Shown: positions 1 through 7,907 of the stretch, piece after piece
Layout of the letters: each line of letters starts with the position of its first letter
Numbering within the stretch: position 1 is the first letter of the stretch
Assembly (NCBI RefSeq): GCF_902506655.1
Contig: NZ_LR734808.1
Coordinates: forward strand, 2,170,001-2,234,000
Direction: 5' to 3'
DNA from: Marinoscillum sp. 108
Lineage (GTDB): Bacteria; Bacteroidota; Bacteroidia; Cytophagales; Cyclobacteriaceae
Length of the DNA stretch: 64,000 nucleotides
The notes under the pieces: generated by a model
What the model was told of the DNA's origin: nothing
The model's input: the letters and a program-made list of their open reading frames with translations, nothing else
The model's database searches: none
Position numbers and translations under genes: made by a program

Positions 1-87
1 TTTTCAATAGCATTGCTGATCCTCCTCCTGCTGGTGTGGGCCGAGCTTGCGGTTGGCATCTTCGGCACTTTCATTGGTGGATATTAA
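1..87 (+). CDS. 3' end of a small membrane protein (partial)
   Basis: Frame 1 is open from the window edge to a TAA at 85-87 and gives 28 residues. The first dozen are strongly hydrophobic (SIALLILLLLVWAEL), followed by a Gly/Phe-rich tail ending GGY. This looks like a C-terminal membrane helix with a short end outside the bilayer. The 5' part lies outside the window, so neither length nor start is known. It converges on the small minus-strand gene at 158-385. I do not recognise the family. The call rests on codon-like composition and the clean hydrophobic run only. Confidence 0.5.
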   Translation, partial: FSIALLILLLLVWAELAVGIFGTFIGGY

Positions 88-157
88 GTTCACCACATGG
101 CTCCTGGCAACGTACCTGTCCTATAAGTCAACAACAAAGAGGTAATCGGAGACTTCC

Positions 158-385
158 TCAGGACATGAGTCCCTGGTGAATCTGAAGCATCTCCTGGAGC
201 ATCTGCAGGCGTACTTCGGCCAGCTGGGTATTGGGCCCATTAGTCTTCAGTTTCTGTGCATGCTCCATTATTTTTTCGATACAGGCAATACTCTGGAGGT
301 GTTCTCCTTTAGCAAGATCGCGCACTTCGGTGTGGTAATCCGCCTTGGTAATTGTTCGTACTTGTGTATTCATCATCATATCCAT
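158..385 (-). CDS. Hypothetical 75-residue protein
   Basis: A short ORF opening with ATG at 383-385, with further in-frame ATGs at codons 3, 4 and 5, so the exact start is open. The product has no signal peptide and no membrane segment. It is rich in Glu, Gln, Leu and Met and looks mostly helical; the second half (AEVRLQMLQEMLQIHQ) would form an amphipathic helix. It matches no family I know. A weak purine-rich stretch (AGGAT) lies about 20 bases upstream. The opposite-strand ORF at 176-475 has no such features. It could be a small regulator or adaptor, but nothing in the sequence shows that. Confidence 0.45.
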   Translation of the reverse strand: MDMMMNTQVRTITKADYHTEVRDLAKGEHLQSIACIEKIMEHAQKLKTNGPNTQLAEVRLQMLQEMLQIHQGLMS

Positions 386-633
386 TTAAGTGAGTTACGG
401 ATAAGATCCTGTCACTTCCGGAACCTTCCAAGGCGGGATGGAGTCCGGATAGTTTTCAGATCGCTGGTTTATTAATATTACTAAAAAAAAATGACTTCTG
501 TGTCATATTCACACAGCAATTATAGATTAATCTTCGCTCAAAGATTTTTCCTCTCTGTTACCCAATCGTGAATAAATCGTACCTGCCTGAAAATCAGATA
601 AAAAGCCGTTCATTAAATTTCTAGGTCATAAAT
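386..633. other. Non-coding gap, AT-rich
   Basis: Apart from the terminator at its right edge, this gap shows only AT-rich DNA, presumably the promoter of the 75-residue gene, and a small inverted repeat (ATGAC...GTCAT) near 491-506. No RNA gene or convincing ORF is visible. Confidence 0.5.
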
Positions 634-663
634 AAAAAAAGTCACCCCGAAAACCGGGATGAC
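634..663 (-). terminator. Rho-independent terminator of the 1007-residue beta-helix gene
   Basis: On the minus strand, a 9-bp stem with one mismatch (GTCATCCCG / CGGGGTGAC) around a TTTT loop is followed by a run of seven T. It lies about 30 bases past the stop of the gene ending at 696. Confidence 0.85.
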
Positions 664-695
664 TCAAACTTAACTGAACAATGTCTATAAACGGT

Positions 696-3600
696 CTATT
701 TCATCAGCACCTTATGGGTGGTAACACCTGATAGACTCTCTACTCTCACCAGGGCGATTCCTCTCGGCAAACCGGATACATCCAGCACCTGTTGGTGGCT
801 CCCTTTGAGCAGAAACTCCTCTTGATACAGGTACTTGCGACCATCTAATCCAAACACACTCACAGACACAGGTCCATCCTCATTGAGGTAATGACTGATC
901 GTGAGCTGATCCACCGCCGGATTGGGATACATGACCAGCTGTGCTCGGGCCGATTCCTCCAGAAGTTCCACAATGGTCTCCTGCGCCACCCGTGAGCCTG
1001 TACCTGCCAACGACAGGTATACCATGCTTCCTGAGGTAGGTACTCCACCAAGGCTGGCACCCCAGTTTTTGGTATGCCCCTCAAGGCCTATGCCGATGGT
1101 GCCGCTACTTCCCACACCAATGAGCGATTTCAATACCTTGCCTTCCACGGCCAGGGGTGTCATCACAAATTCGATACCCGCGGAGTTGGTAGACTCTTCA
1201 AAAGGCCACCCGCCACTGCCGGTATATTCATTGAGCTGATTGTAGTTAGCATCTATATAAAAGTCAGATTTATCCGTCCACAAATACTGATAGCCGGTAG
1301 CTCCGTTGGTGTTGATGTATACATTGTATTCCCACAGTGCAGACGTGTCTATTTCAGCATAGAGATAGATATAATCCGAATCAGTGTAGCCATAAATATT
1401 TTTGAAAGAGCTACCTGTTACCCCTGTGATGAGGGCTGAGTAATTCTCCACCGGACTCTTATAGCCATCGATGGCCAAGCTGCCGGCATCAGAGCCGCCA
1501 TCGAGTGTCAGGTAAACCATAGCAGCATCTTCCACCGGGATAGAGCCGAGGCTACTCGACCAACCGCTCGAGTGTCCTTCTATGCCCAGCCCCACGGTAC
1601 CGGTGCTCCCTATGCCAAGAGCGTACTTGGGTATTCGGCCTTCTATGGTAGAGTCTGTTTTCACAAAGCGAATGGTCATTACCGAATTATCGGCAGTAAA
1701 TGGCCAGGAAGGTGAAGCAGCGGTATCATAAACATTGAGCAGGTTCAGCGTACCATCCACATAGTAGTCAGACTTTTCAGTCCAGATGTAGTCATACCCT
1801 GTGCTGGAGTTGGTATTCACAAAAATGCTGTACTCCGCCATCGTGCCCTCATACTCACCATAGATGTAGATAAAGTGATTGTCGTCATAGGCGTGAATAT
1901 TTCTCCAAACGCCTGTAGTCACGCCGGTCTGGAGGGCATCATACCCTTCACTTGCGCTTTTCACTCCATCGATGGTAGCAGCAATGTCACCAGCCGCCAC
2001 AGAGGAAGATTCAAAAGCTCCAATATCAACAGTATCACCAAAAACACGCTCATTTCCGAAAATATCAGTTTCCCCAGTGCCCACGGTATACCCTGGGTCA
2101 CCAGCATCTATCGCTGGGGAGGTAGACTGCAGCCTGAAATCTGGTGTGGAAGACACTATGTCCTCAAACACGGGATTCTGAAAACTGGAGTGCTCATCCT
2201 GATCGGTACGGTTCACACGATACCAGGCAAAAGTGCCATAAGAATCATATCCACTGCCCAGCTGTGACCAATCGAAAATACCCACCGCCGGATCGGCCGT
2301 GGAGTTGGTATAGTACAGGTTGTAATCAAAGCTTATCGTGCTGTAATAGGATGTGGTATCAAAAGCCATGGCAAACGTCACCAGGTTGTTGGTGGCGGTA
2401 GCATAGATGATGTTGTTTTTGATGGTCAGGTTTTTAATGTTCTTCTGAATGATCAACTGAGAAGAACCCAAACTTCCGAGATAGGTATCTGTCACACCCC
2501 CATTGCCATAAATGGTGTTTCCGGTAATCGAAACATTGTTGATATAGCTACCACTGGCGGCAGAAGGCACACCCAGTACCAAACCCGTCCATGAGTTGTT
2601 AAAGGAGAGGTTGTTCCTCACAATATGACCACCGGAGTGCACCCCACTGTTTTCATTACCTATGGAAAAGCCCACCTGACAATCGGAAACTTCATTATTC
2701 TCAACCGTAATATTCTGCGAGCCATCACAGTAAATACCAGCGGCAGCGGCTATTGGTGATCGACAACTCCATACTTTGTTGTCTTTGATCACGCCATTTC
2801 TTGCATAGTTTTGAGCGGAAGAAACGGTAGCTCCCTGGATGTCGGGCACCCAGGTATAATGACCAGCTGCCACTATGCCGATGTTCTGGACTTCATAGAT
2901 GGTGTTGTTAGAAACCTCAAACCCATCGAGGTGGCCGTTCAACTGGATACCCTCTGTCCAGCCCGGAATCACGTGATGTATGAGGTTATTCTTAACCACC
3001 ACATTCAGCAAGGGAAGCGAATCGGTACCCACAATGCTGATGGGCCCGATATTGTCATTGGGTGCCGCCGACTTTAAAGTATCGATCTCTGCCGCGGTGA
3101 AATCCAATCGGTCCTTCATCGGATCCACGTTGACCGTCCAGGAGAAATCATAGATTTCATTGCCAATGATCTCAATGTTTTCCCCGCTGTTGGCTACCTG
3201 AATTCCAAATTTGGTATCCTTCACCAATGTGGGGGTGCCATTGATCGTCTCGGTAGTGGCCAGGCTTTGATTGCATCGGTGGTCACGCAATTTGAATCCC
3301 TGCACACGTACATTTTTAGCTGCTGAAGTGATCGTTATCAGTGCTGCAAACTTCTTATTGTAAAGATTTTCACCATCTATAATCACCTCACCCTCTGTCT
3401 TGAGGGTAAGCCAATAGCTGCCGGTTCCACCATTGTATTGGGTCAAAACAATCATGCCATTGGAATCCGGTGCATACACACCCGCACGAACAATGATTTC
3501 CTCATCAGAAACCATTCCTGCCAGGCCAAGTGTGGACTGACGATAATCAAGTGCCTCTTTGATGGTTTTGAACGGATCATCGGATGATCCGTCAGAAGAG

Positions 3601-3719
3601 CTTCCAGCATAGCTGGCATCCACATAGAGTGTAGTGGACCTGGACTGGGCGTTACCTGACCATGAGAACACGGTCATCAGCACCAAAAAACTAAACGAAA
3701 GTAAACTTTTGAGATTCAT
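696..3719 (-). CDS. T9SS-secreted right-handed beta-helix protein with two DOMON/CBM9-like domains
   Basis: A 1007-residue exported protein. Residues 1-24 form a signal peptide ending GNAQ. Residues about 28-560 carry many NNxI / NNxV rungs typical of the parallel beta-helix fold of pectate lyase-like proteins, and close with the AIDAGD ... VDIGAFE motif often seen at the end of such domains. Two copies of a roughly 150-residue module follow (about 585-745 and 755-905; shared IDGxKS start, YxWTxKSDxYxD and GLEGHxxxW), resembling DOMON/CBM9 sugar-binding folds. The last 80 residues are a type A T9SS sorting domain (YPNPAVDQL ... KVLMK). It is a clear paralogue of the next gene upstream, sharing an AAGHxxW ... 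NYARxGxI ... GIYxDG core. The likely role is cell-surface or extracellular polysaccharide cleavage or binding; lyase versus hydrolase cannot be told from sequence alone. Confidence 0.85.
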   Translation of the reverse strand: MNLKSLLSFSFLVLMTVFSWSGNAQSRSTTLYVDASYAGSSSDGSSDDPFKTIKEALDYRQSTLGLAGMVSDEEIIVRAGVYAPDSNGMIVLTQYNGGTGSYWLTLKTEGEVIIDGENLYNKKFAALITITSAAKNVRVQGFKLRDHRCNQSLATTETINGTPTLVKDTKFGIQVANSGENIEIIGNEIYDFSWTVNVDPMKDRLDFTAAEIDTLKSAAPNDNIGPISIVGTDSLPLLNVVVKNNLIHHVIPGWTEGIQLNGHLDGFEVSNNTIYEVQNIGIVAAGHYTWVPDIQGATVSSAQNYARNGVIKDNKVWSCRSPIAAAAGIYCDGSQNITVENNEVSDCQVGFSIGNENSGVHSGGHIVRNNLSFNNSWTGLVLGVPSAASGSYINNVSITGNTIYGNGGVTDTYLGSLGSSQLIIQKNIKNLTIKNNIIYATATNNLVTFAMAFDTTSYYSTISFDYNLYYTNSTADPAVGIFDWSQLGSGYDSYGTFAWYRVNRTDQDEHSSFQNPVFEDIVSSTPDFRLQSTSPAIDAGDPGYTVGTGETDIFGNERVFGDTVDIGAFESSSVAAGDIAATIDGVKSASEGYDALQTGVTTGVWRNIHAYDDNHFIYIYGEYEGTMAEYSIFVNTNSSTGYDYIWTEKSDYYVDGTLNLLNVYDTAASPSWPFTADNSVMTIRFVKTDSTIEGRIPKYALGIGSTGTVGLGIEGHSSGWSSSLGSIPVEDAAMVYLTLDGGSDAGSLAIDGYKSPVENYSALITGVTGSSFKNIYGYTDSDYIYLYAEIDTSALWEYNVYINTNGATGYQYLWTDKSDFYIDANYNQLNEYTGSGGWPFEESTNSAGIEFVMTPLAVEGKVLKSLIGVGSSGTIGIGLEGHTKNWGASLGGVPTSGSMVYLSLAGTGSRVAQETIVELLEESARAQLVMYPNPAVDQLTISHYLNEDGPVSVSVFGLDGRKYLYQEEFLLKGSHQQVLDVSGLPRGIALVRVESLSGVTTHKVLMK

Positions 3720-3729
3720 GAGGTATAAG

Positions 3730-3749
3730 GTTAGGTTTGGTTACCTAAC
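3730..3749 (-). promoter_or_regulatory. 5' leader hairpin with AACCAAAC element
   Basis: Inverted repeat GTTAGGT / ACCTAAC with a 6-base loop, 10 to 30 bases upstream of the start at 3719. On the coding strand it contains AACCAAACCT, resembling the CCAAACCAA leader element before other secreted-protein genes here. It may act on mRNA structure or translation (inference). Confidence 0.4.
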
Positions 3750-3777
3750 GAAAGTATATAATTTCACTTAAAAAGCA

Positions 3778-3807
3778 AAAGAAACAATAATATATTATTG
3801 TTTCTTT
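3778..3807. promoter_or_regulatory. 30-bp perfect palindrome
   Basis: A perfect AT-rich palindrome centred between 3792 and 3793, with half-site AAAGAAACAATAATA. It lies between the two beta-helix genes, about 60-90 bases upstream of the start at 3719 and 65 bases past the stop of the upstream gene. It could be the binding site of a dimeric regulator or a weak terminator; the lack of GC pairs argues against a strong terminator. Confidence 0.5.
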
Positions 3808-3821
3808 CGTTTACTTTCTTT
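3804..3821 (-). promoter_or_regulatory. Shared upstream motif, copy 1
   Basis: On the minus strand this reads AAAGAAAGTAAACGAAAG. An 18-base copy with a single mismatch lies at 6179-6196, upstream of the paralogous gene. Each copy sits 85-135 bases before its start codon, suggesting common control of the pair. Confidence 0.4.
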
Positions 3822-3872
3822 TGCGTGTAAAAGACACAGATTGGCCAAATAATCATCTGGCAGCGCTACAAC

Positions 3873-6062
3873 TTACCTGATGATAATCCTCCTTACCGTG
3901 GTTTCTCCGTTGGCAGCTACTCTCACCAGGGCCATTCCTTTTGACATTCCCTTTAAGGATAATTCATACTGATGGGATCCCGGAGGAAGTAACTCACTCC
4001 ACTCAGCATATCGCTTTCCATCCATACCCATCACCTCGATCACAACCACGCCTTCATGATCCTGCACATGCGCTACCCTGAGATAGTCCGTTGCAGGATT
4101 AGGGAAAATTGAAAGCATGTTGGATAAAGCAACGGGAGCTTCCACTGCCACTCTGCTACCGGCTGATCCAATGGTATAAGCCGCCCCACTGGTACCGGAA
4201 GGAATAGACCCCACCATGCTATACCCTGAATTAAGAGAAGCCACAGCCACTCTGACCACAGAGCCAGATATCCCCAAAGAAGATTTGGGCACGGACAGCT
4301 CCAACACCGAACTGTTTTTCACCGCAGTGATACCACCCAAACTACTCCATGACCAGCTACTGCCGGTGCCTGTATATTGATACAGCGTCCCATTTTCGAT
4401 CATATAGTTAAACCCCGTTGAAGACCAGCTGCTACTTGTGTATTCATTACTGCCGGTTGAGTTATTGTCTGTATCCAGAAAAACCTGGTAATTCGTTGAA
4501 AAGCTTCCCTGAGCCAATACATAAAAATTCGAGGTGTTATCAGCAGCTTTGAGGGAGGTAAGATTAGTGCCCCCGGTAGCAATAGTGGACACTGATGACC
4601 AATCGCTGGTAGCACCATCCACCGTAATATTCAGTGAAGCCCCAGCGGTTTCATAAGCTCCGATATCCACTGCACTCCCCTGCTTCCTGGTATTGCCCGC
4701 CAGGTCTTCCTGACCCGAGCCGGTAAAGGACGGATCCCCCGCATCCACAGCCGGAGAAGACGATGAAATTGAATAATTATCACTTCCGGCATTTACAAAA
4801 AGTGGGTTTTGCTTGACTGAGTTGGCATCTCCGGATACGTTATAAAACAAGCTGGAGGTATTGGCATTGTCGCGCCAGTATAAGTTATAAGCCAGTGTGT
4901 GGCTGGTGGTGGTCGTCCCTCCCATCTGCACAATGGCATACCGCCAGTCGGTAGGATACATAATGTTATTCTTGATCACACTGCTGGTGTTGTTCTGTAG
5001 CGCAATCTGACCATTGTCATAGGTTCCGGTACCACATTTGTAAAACGTATTATTATAGACCTGAGTCCCACTTACGGTACTTGTGGTATTCGAACCCAGA
5101 AACAACCCGGACAAGGTGCAGTCGTAAGCCAGGTTATTTCTGACAATGTTGCCAGTACTGGACTTGCCGGCCACTTCACAACCCACAGAGAACCCTACTT
5201 TATAGTTGAATACGATATTGTTCTCTATGGTAATATAACTACCTCCGTCTACGTAGATACCACCTGCCGCATCCAGCGCTGCAGGACCAGCATAGTTTTT
5301 CACCACGTTTTCACGAATGATTCCGCTTCGGGCATAATTAACGCTGGCAGGAGCCCCGGTCCAAGAAAAGTGACCAGCCGCATCAATCCCAATGTTGGTG
5401 TTACCATCCAGTGTATTACCTTCCACTAAAAAGTTCTGAACGTTACCCACCAGAGTAATACTCTCGCTGTATCCGGTAATGCAGTCATGAACGCTATTGT
5501 TTCCTATAAACACGTTCTGAATCGCCGACGAGGTACTTCCCACCACCACAATGGCATGGGCATTTTCCCCGGAGGTAGGCATAGTCGTTTTCGAATTGGT
5601 CCAGCCAATGTTGTAAAACTCACAATTGACTATATCAATTTCATTACCGGTGCCATTGACAATGATACCATTTCCGGTATTCCCCCAATTGTTACGAAAC
5701 ACCAGACCATCCACGAGGATGTTGGTTGAATTGGTAATGTGCAGGATATTGATCCCATTGGTGCCCGTACTGGAACTCCCCTCCAGATTCACAGTACCGT
5801 TGTAGCTTTTGAGTGTGACGTTGCTCTTACCACTCAATACGAATGGACCGGTGTAGTTACCAGCAGCAATAAATATAACATCCCCCGAAGATGCACCCGA
5901 ACATGCACTGGCGAGCCCACCGCTGGTAGAAACATAAACATTGGCGCCCTGCACCGCATAGGCCAGAAAAAACAGTAAGGACAGGAAACCCGCCCTGCAA
6001 GCATTTCGGAAAGCACTCCGATTTAAAACAGAATAAAAAAGTTGGGAAAAAATGGTTTTCAT
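3873..6062 (-). CDS. T9SS-secreted right-handed beta-helix protein
   Basis: A 729-residue paralogue of the gene at 696-3719. A hydrophobic export signal lies at about residues 20-40, preceded by an unusually long basic N-region; the ATG at 6060-6062 is the only good start. Beta-helix rungs run from about 40 to 470, with the same NIGIDAAGHxxW, NYARSGII and GGIYVDG core, closing in DIGAYE. One DOMON-like module spans about 475-635. A T9SS sorting domain (FPNPATDYL) fills the last 75 residues. The start is preceded by CAACCAAAT at -27 to -19. The two genes are separated by 153 bases holding a palindrome, so they may be transcribed separately. A secreted polysaccharide lyase, hydrolase or binding protein is likely; no catalytic residues can be assigned with confidence. 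Confidence 0.82.
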   Translation of the reverse strand: MKTIFSQLFYSVLNRSAFRNACRAGFLSLLFFLAYAVQGANVYVSTSGGLASACSGASSGDVIFIAAGNYTGPFVLSGKSNVTLKSYNGTVNLEGSSSTGTNGINILHITNSTNILVDGLVFRNNWGNTGNGIIVNGTGNEIDIVNCEFYNIGWTNSKTTMPTSGENAHAIVVVGSTSSAIQNVFIGNNSVHDCITGYSESITLVGNVQNFLVEGNTLDGNTNIGIDAAGHFSWTGAPASVNYARSGIIRENVVKNYAGPAALDAAGGIYVDGGSYITIENNIVFNYKVGFSVGCEVAGKSSTGNIVRNNLAYDCTLSGLFLGSNTTSTVSGTQVYNNTFYKCGTGTYDNGQIALQNNTSSVIKNNIMYPTDWRYAIVQMGGTTTTSHTLAYNLYWRDNANTSSLFYNVSGDANSVKQNPLFVNAGSDNYSISSSSPAVDAGDPSFTGSGQEDLAGNTRKQGSAVDIGAYETAGASLNITVDGATSDWSSVSTIATGGTNLTSLKAADNTSNFYVLAQGSFSTNYQVFLDTDNNSTGSNEYTSSSWSSTGFNYMIENGTLYQYTGTGSSWSWSSLGGITAVKNSSVLELSVPKSSLGISGSVVRVAVASLNSGYSMVGSIPSGTSGAAYTIGSAGSRVAVEAPVALSNMLSIFPNPATDYLRVAHVQDHEGVVVIEVMGMDGKRYAEWSELLPPGSHQYELSLKGMSKGMALVRVAANGETTVRRIIIR

Positions 6063-6156
6063 AAGTATAAAATATTTGGTTGAATATCGCTCTTGTGTTC
6101 AGCATATCGCCTCAACCCTTTCCTTATCTTATCAAAACTGAATACTCTAATTTAAT

Positions 6157-6173
6157 AAACTTTTTGAAAGTTT
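6157..6173. promoter_or_regulatory. Inverted repeat AAACTTT-TTG-AAAGTTT
   Basis: A perfect 7-bp inverted repeat around TTG, about 100 bases upstream of the start at 6062. The same AAACTTT / AAAGTTT half-sites recur, spaced wider, at 7825-7853 between the GH109 and symporter genes. Candidate operator. Confidence 0.4.
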
Positions 6174-6178
6174 ATAAT

Positions 6179-6196
6179 CTTTCTTTTACTTTCTTT
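6179..6196 (-). promoter_or_regulatory. Shared upstream motif, copy 2
   Basis: Minus strand AAAGAAAGTAAAAGAAAG; 17 of 18 bases match the motif at 3804-3821 upstream of the paralogue. Confidence 0.4.
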
Positions 6197-6263
6197 ATTT
6201 ACCACTAAGTGTTTATAACGTTTTCTTTCCATGAAATAAGCACCTATTGTGTCCGTTATGAAT

Positions 6264-6304
6264 CAAAAAAAAGCTCAGGCTTCATCTGAAACCTGAGCTT
6301 TTTA
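6264..6304. terminator. Bidirectional rho-independent terminator
   Basis: A perfect 9-bp stem AAGCTCAGG / CCTGAGCTT around a 12-base loop, flanked by an A-run on the left and a T-run on the right. It lies just past the stop (6326) of the minus-strand GH109-like gene, whose transcript it should end. Confidence 0.85.
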
Positions 6305-6325
6305 CCTGGAAAATTTTATGAATAC

Positions 6326-7690
6326 CTAGTATCGATCATCAAACCCGAAGATGGGCTTTCTGGTCAGCCACTTACCCCTGGTAAAATCCGGAAACTGAAC
6401 CGGTGCGCTACCATTGGCTATGGATTGCTCCGTCATGCAGGTAACCGCCGCCCACGACACACAATCATAGACATCCATCGGCATGGGCTCGTTTCGCTTA
6501 AGAGCCTCTACAAAGGCATGAATTACGAAGAAGTCCATCCCTCCATGGCCGGCACCGGCAGAGTCAGACTCATACTTCTTCCAAAGCGGGTGATCATATT
6601 GCTTCATATAAGCAGCATCACTCTCCCACTCATGTGCAGGGCTTTTGCCTTCTATATAAATACCATCATTCAGATCCATCCAGATACCATCAGTACCCTG
6701 CACCCGGAATCCGAGCGAATACGGTCTTGGTAAATTGGTGTCGTGACTCAAAACGATGGTTTCGCCCTGAGCGCATTTAATAACTGTAGTCACAATGTCC
6801 CCGAGCTTGAACTCCACATCAGCATTAGGGTGCGACTTGCCTCCCTGTGGGTGCTCCACAATGTATTCATGCAGCCCTCTGGCTTTTGACGAGGTACTGG
6901 TGAGGTAGACAAACCTGTTACCACGGTTGTTATTGATATAGTTGGCCACCGGTCCCAGTCCATGGGTAGGATAAATATCCCCATTCCGGTTCACCGAGTG
7001 GTTGGTCCTCCACCTGGCTTCACTGTATCCTTTCTCCCCAAACTCTACGCCACCACCATAGAGTTGCTGTCCATTATTGAACTTGACATGACGCAAGTCA
7101 TGCTGATAACCACCCTGCAGGTGAATAATCTCCCCAAATAGATTCTGACGCACCATATTGAGTACAGCCATCACATCTCTCCTGTAAGCCACATTTTCCA
7201 GGATCATAAAAGGTGTGCCGGTCTTCTCATAGGCATCTACCAGGGCCCAGCACTCCTGAATATCGAAAGCACCAGCTACCTCCAGCCCTACAGCCTTTTT
7301 AGCTTCCATCGCATCTATGGCCATGGGCGTATGCCAAAGCCAGGGGGTAGAAATAATCACGGCATCTACATCCTCTCGCTGTAGCAATTTCTGATAATCA
7401 TACGGTCCAGCACCGAAGGTGGCCGGCTTCTTCATCCCAGCATCCTGCACCATTTTGGACGCATTGGCCAGGCGCTCCTGATCGATATCACAAACAGCAG
7501 TGACCAATATATCTTTTCGCTGCAGGGTAAGCCCCAGCTGACCTGTACCACGTGCTCCTACCCCAATGAATCCGATCCTGATCTTATCCTGACCCTTGCC
7601 GAGACCAAACGCAAATGAAGGAGCCATCATGGCCAATGATGCACCCGCGGCTGTTTTTAGTACAAAATTTCTTCTATCCATTTTATTCAT
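6326..7690 (-). CDS. GH109-type Gfo/Idh/MocA protein (alpha-N-acetylgalactosaminidase family), Tat-exported
   Basis: A 454-residue protein. The N-terminus DRRNFVLK followed by a hydrophobic stretch is a twin-arginine signal, fitting an enzyme exported folded with bound NAD. The Rossmann motif GFIGVGARGTG follows at about 40. Features typical of GH109 are the YPTHGLGP segment, GHGGMD, PMPMDVYD and the C-terminal SIANGSAPVQFPDFTRG. Known GH109 enzymes cleave alpha-N-acetylgalactosamine by an NAD-dependent oxidation-elimination route. The gene is divergent from a sodium symporter and sugar kinase, which fits uptake and phosphorylation of the released sugar. A plain dehydrogenase role remains possible, as other Gfo/Idh/MocA proteins share the fold. 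A second in-frame ATG lies three codons downstream. Confidence 0.85.
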   Translation of the reverse strand: MNKMDRRNFVLKTAAGASLAMMAPSFAFGLGKGQDKIRIGFIGVGARGTGQLGLTLQRKDILVTAVCDIDQERLANASKMVQDAGMKKPATFGAGPYDYQKLLQREDVDAVIISTPWLWHTPMAIDAMEAKKAVGLEVAGAFDIQECWALVDAYEKTGTPFMILENVAYRRDVMAVLNMVRQNLFGEIIHLQGGYQHDLRHVKFNNGQQLYGGGVEFGEKGYSEARWRTNHSVNRNGDIYPTHGLGPVANYINNNRGNRFVYLTSTSSKARGLHEYIVEHPQGGKSHPNADVEFKLGDIVTTVIKCAQGETIVLSHDTNLPRPYSLGFRVQGTDGIWMDLNDGIYIEGKSPAHEWESDAAYMKQYDHPLWKKYESDSAGAGHGGMDFFVIHAFVEALKRNEPMPMDVYDCVSWAAVTCMTEQSIANGSAPVQFPDFTRGKWLTRKPIFGFDDRY

Positions 7691-7824
7691 TAATTATAAA
7701 TTCATCCGTATATAATTCTCCATTCTCCGACTGGTATTGTACACTTTATGGAGATCTTAGTGCCGGAAATATTCGCTCAATTCACTTCACTGATTAGCCT
7801 AAATTTCCAAATAATAAGTAAATG

Positions 7825-7853
7825 AAACTTTTTGTTTTCAAAAAACAAAGTTT
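7825..7853. promoter_or_regulatory. 29-bp imperfect palindrome between divergent genes
   Basis: Outer half-sites AAACTTT and AAAGTTT with T-rich and A-rich inner arms around a central C; 12 of 14 positions pair. It lies about 55 bases before the symporter ATG and 135 before the GH109-like gene, well placed to control both. The half-sites match the repeat at 6157-6173. Confidence 0.45.
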
Positions 7854-7907
7854 TAGAATGATATTTCTATATTTAAGCGAATTTTATCTTTCGTAAAGTT
7901 ATTAATT

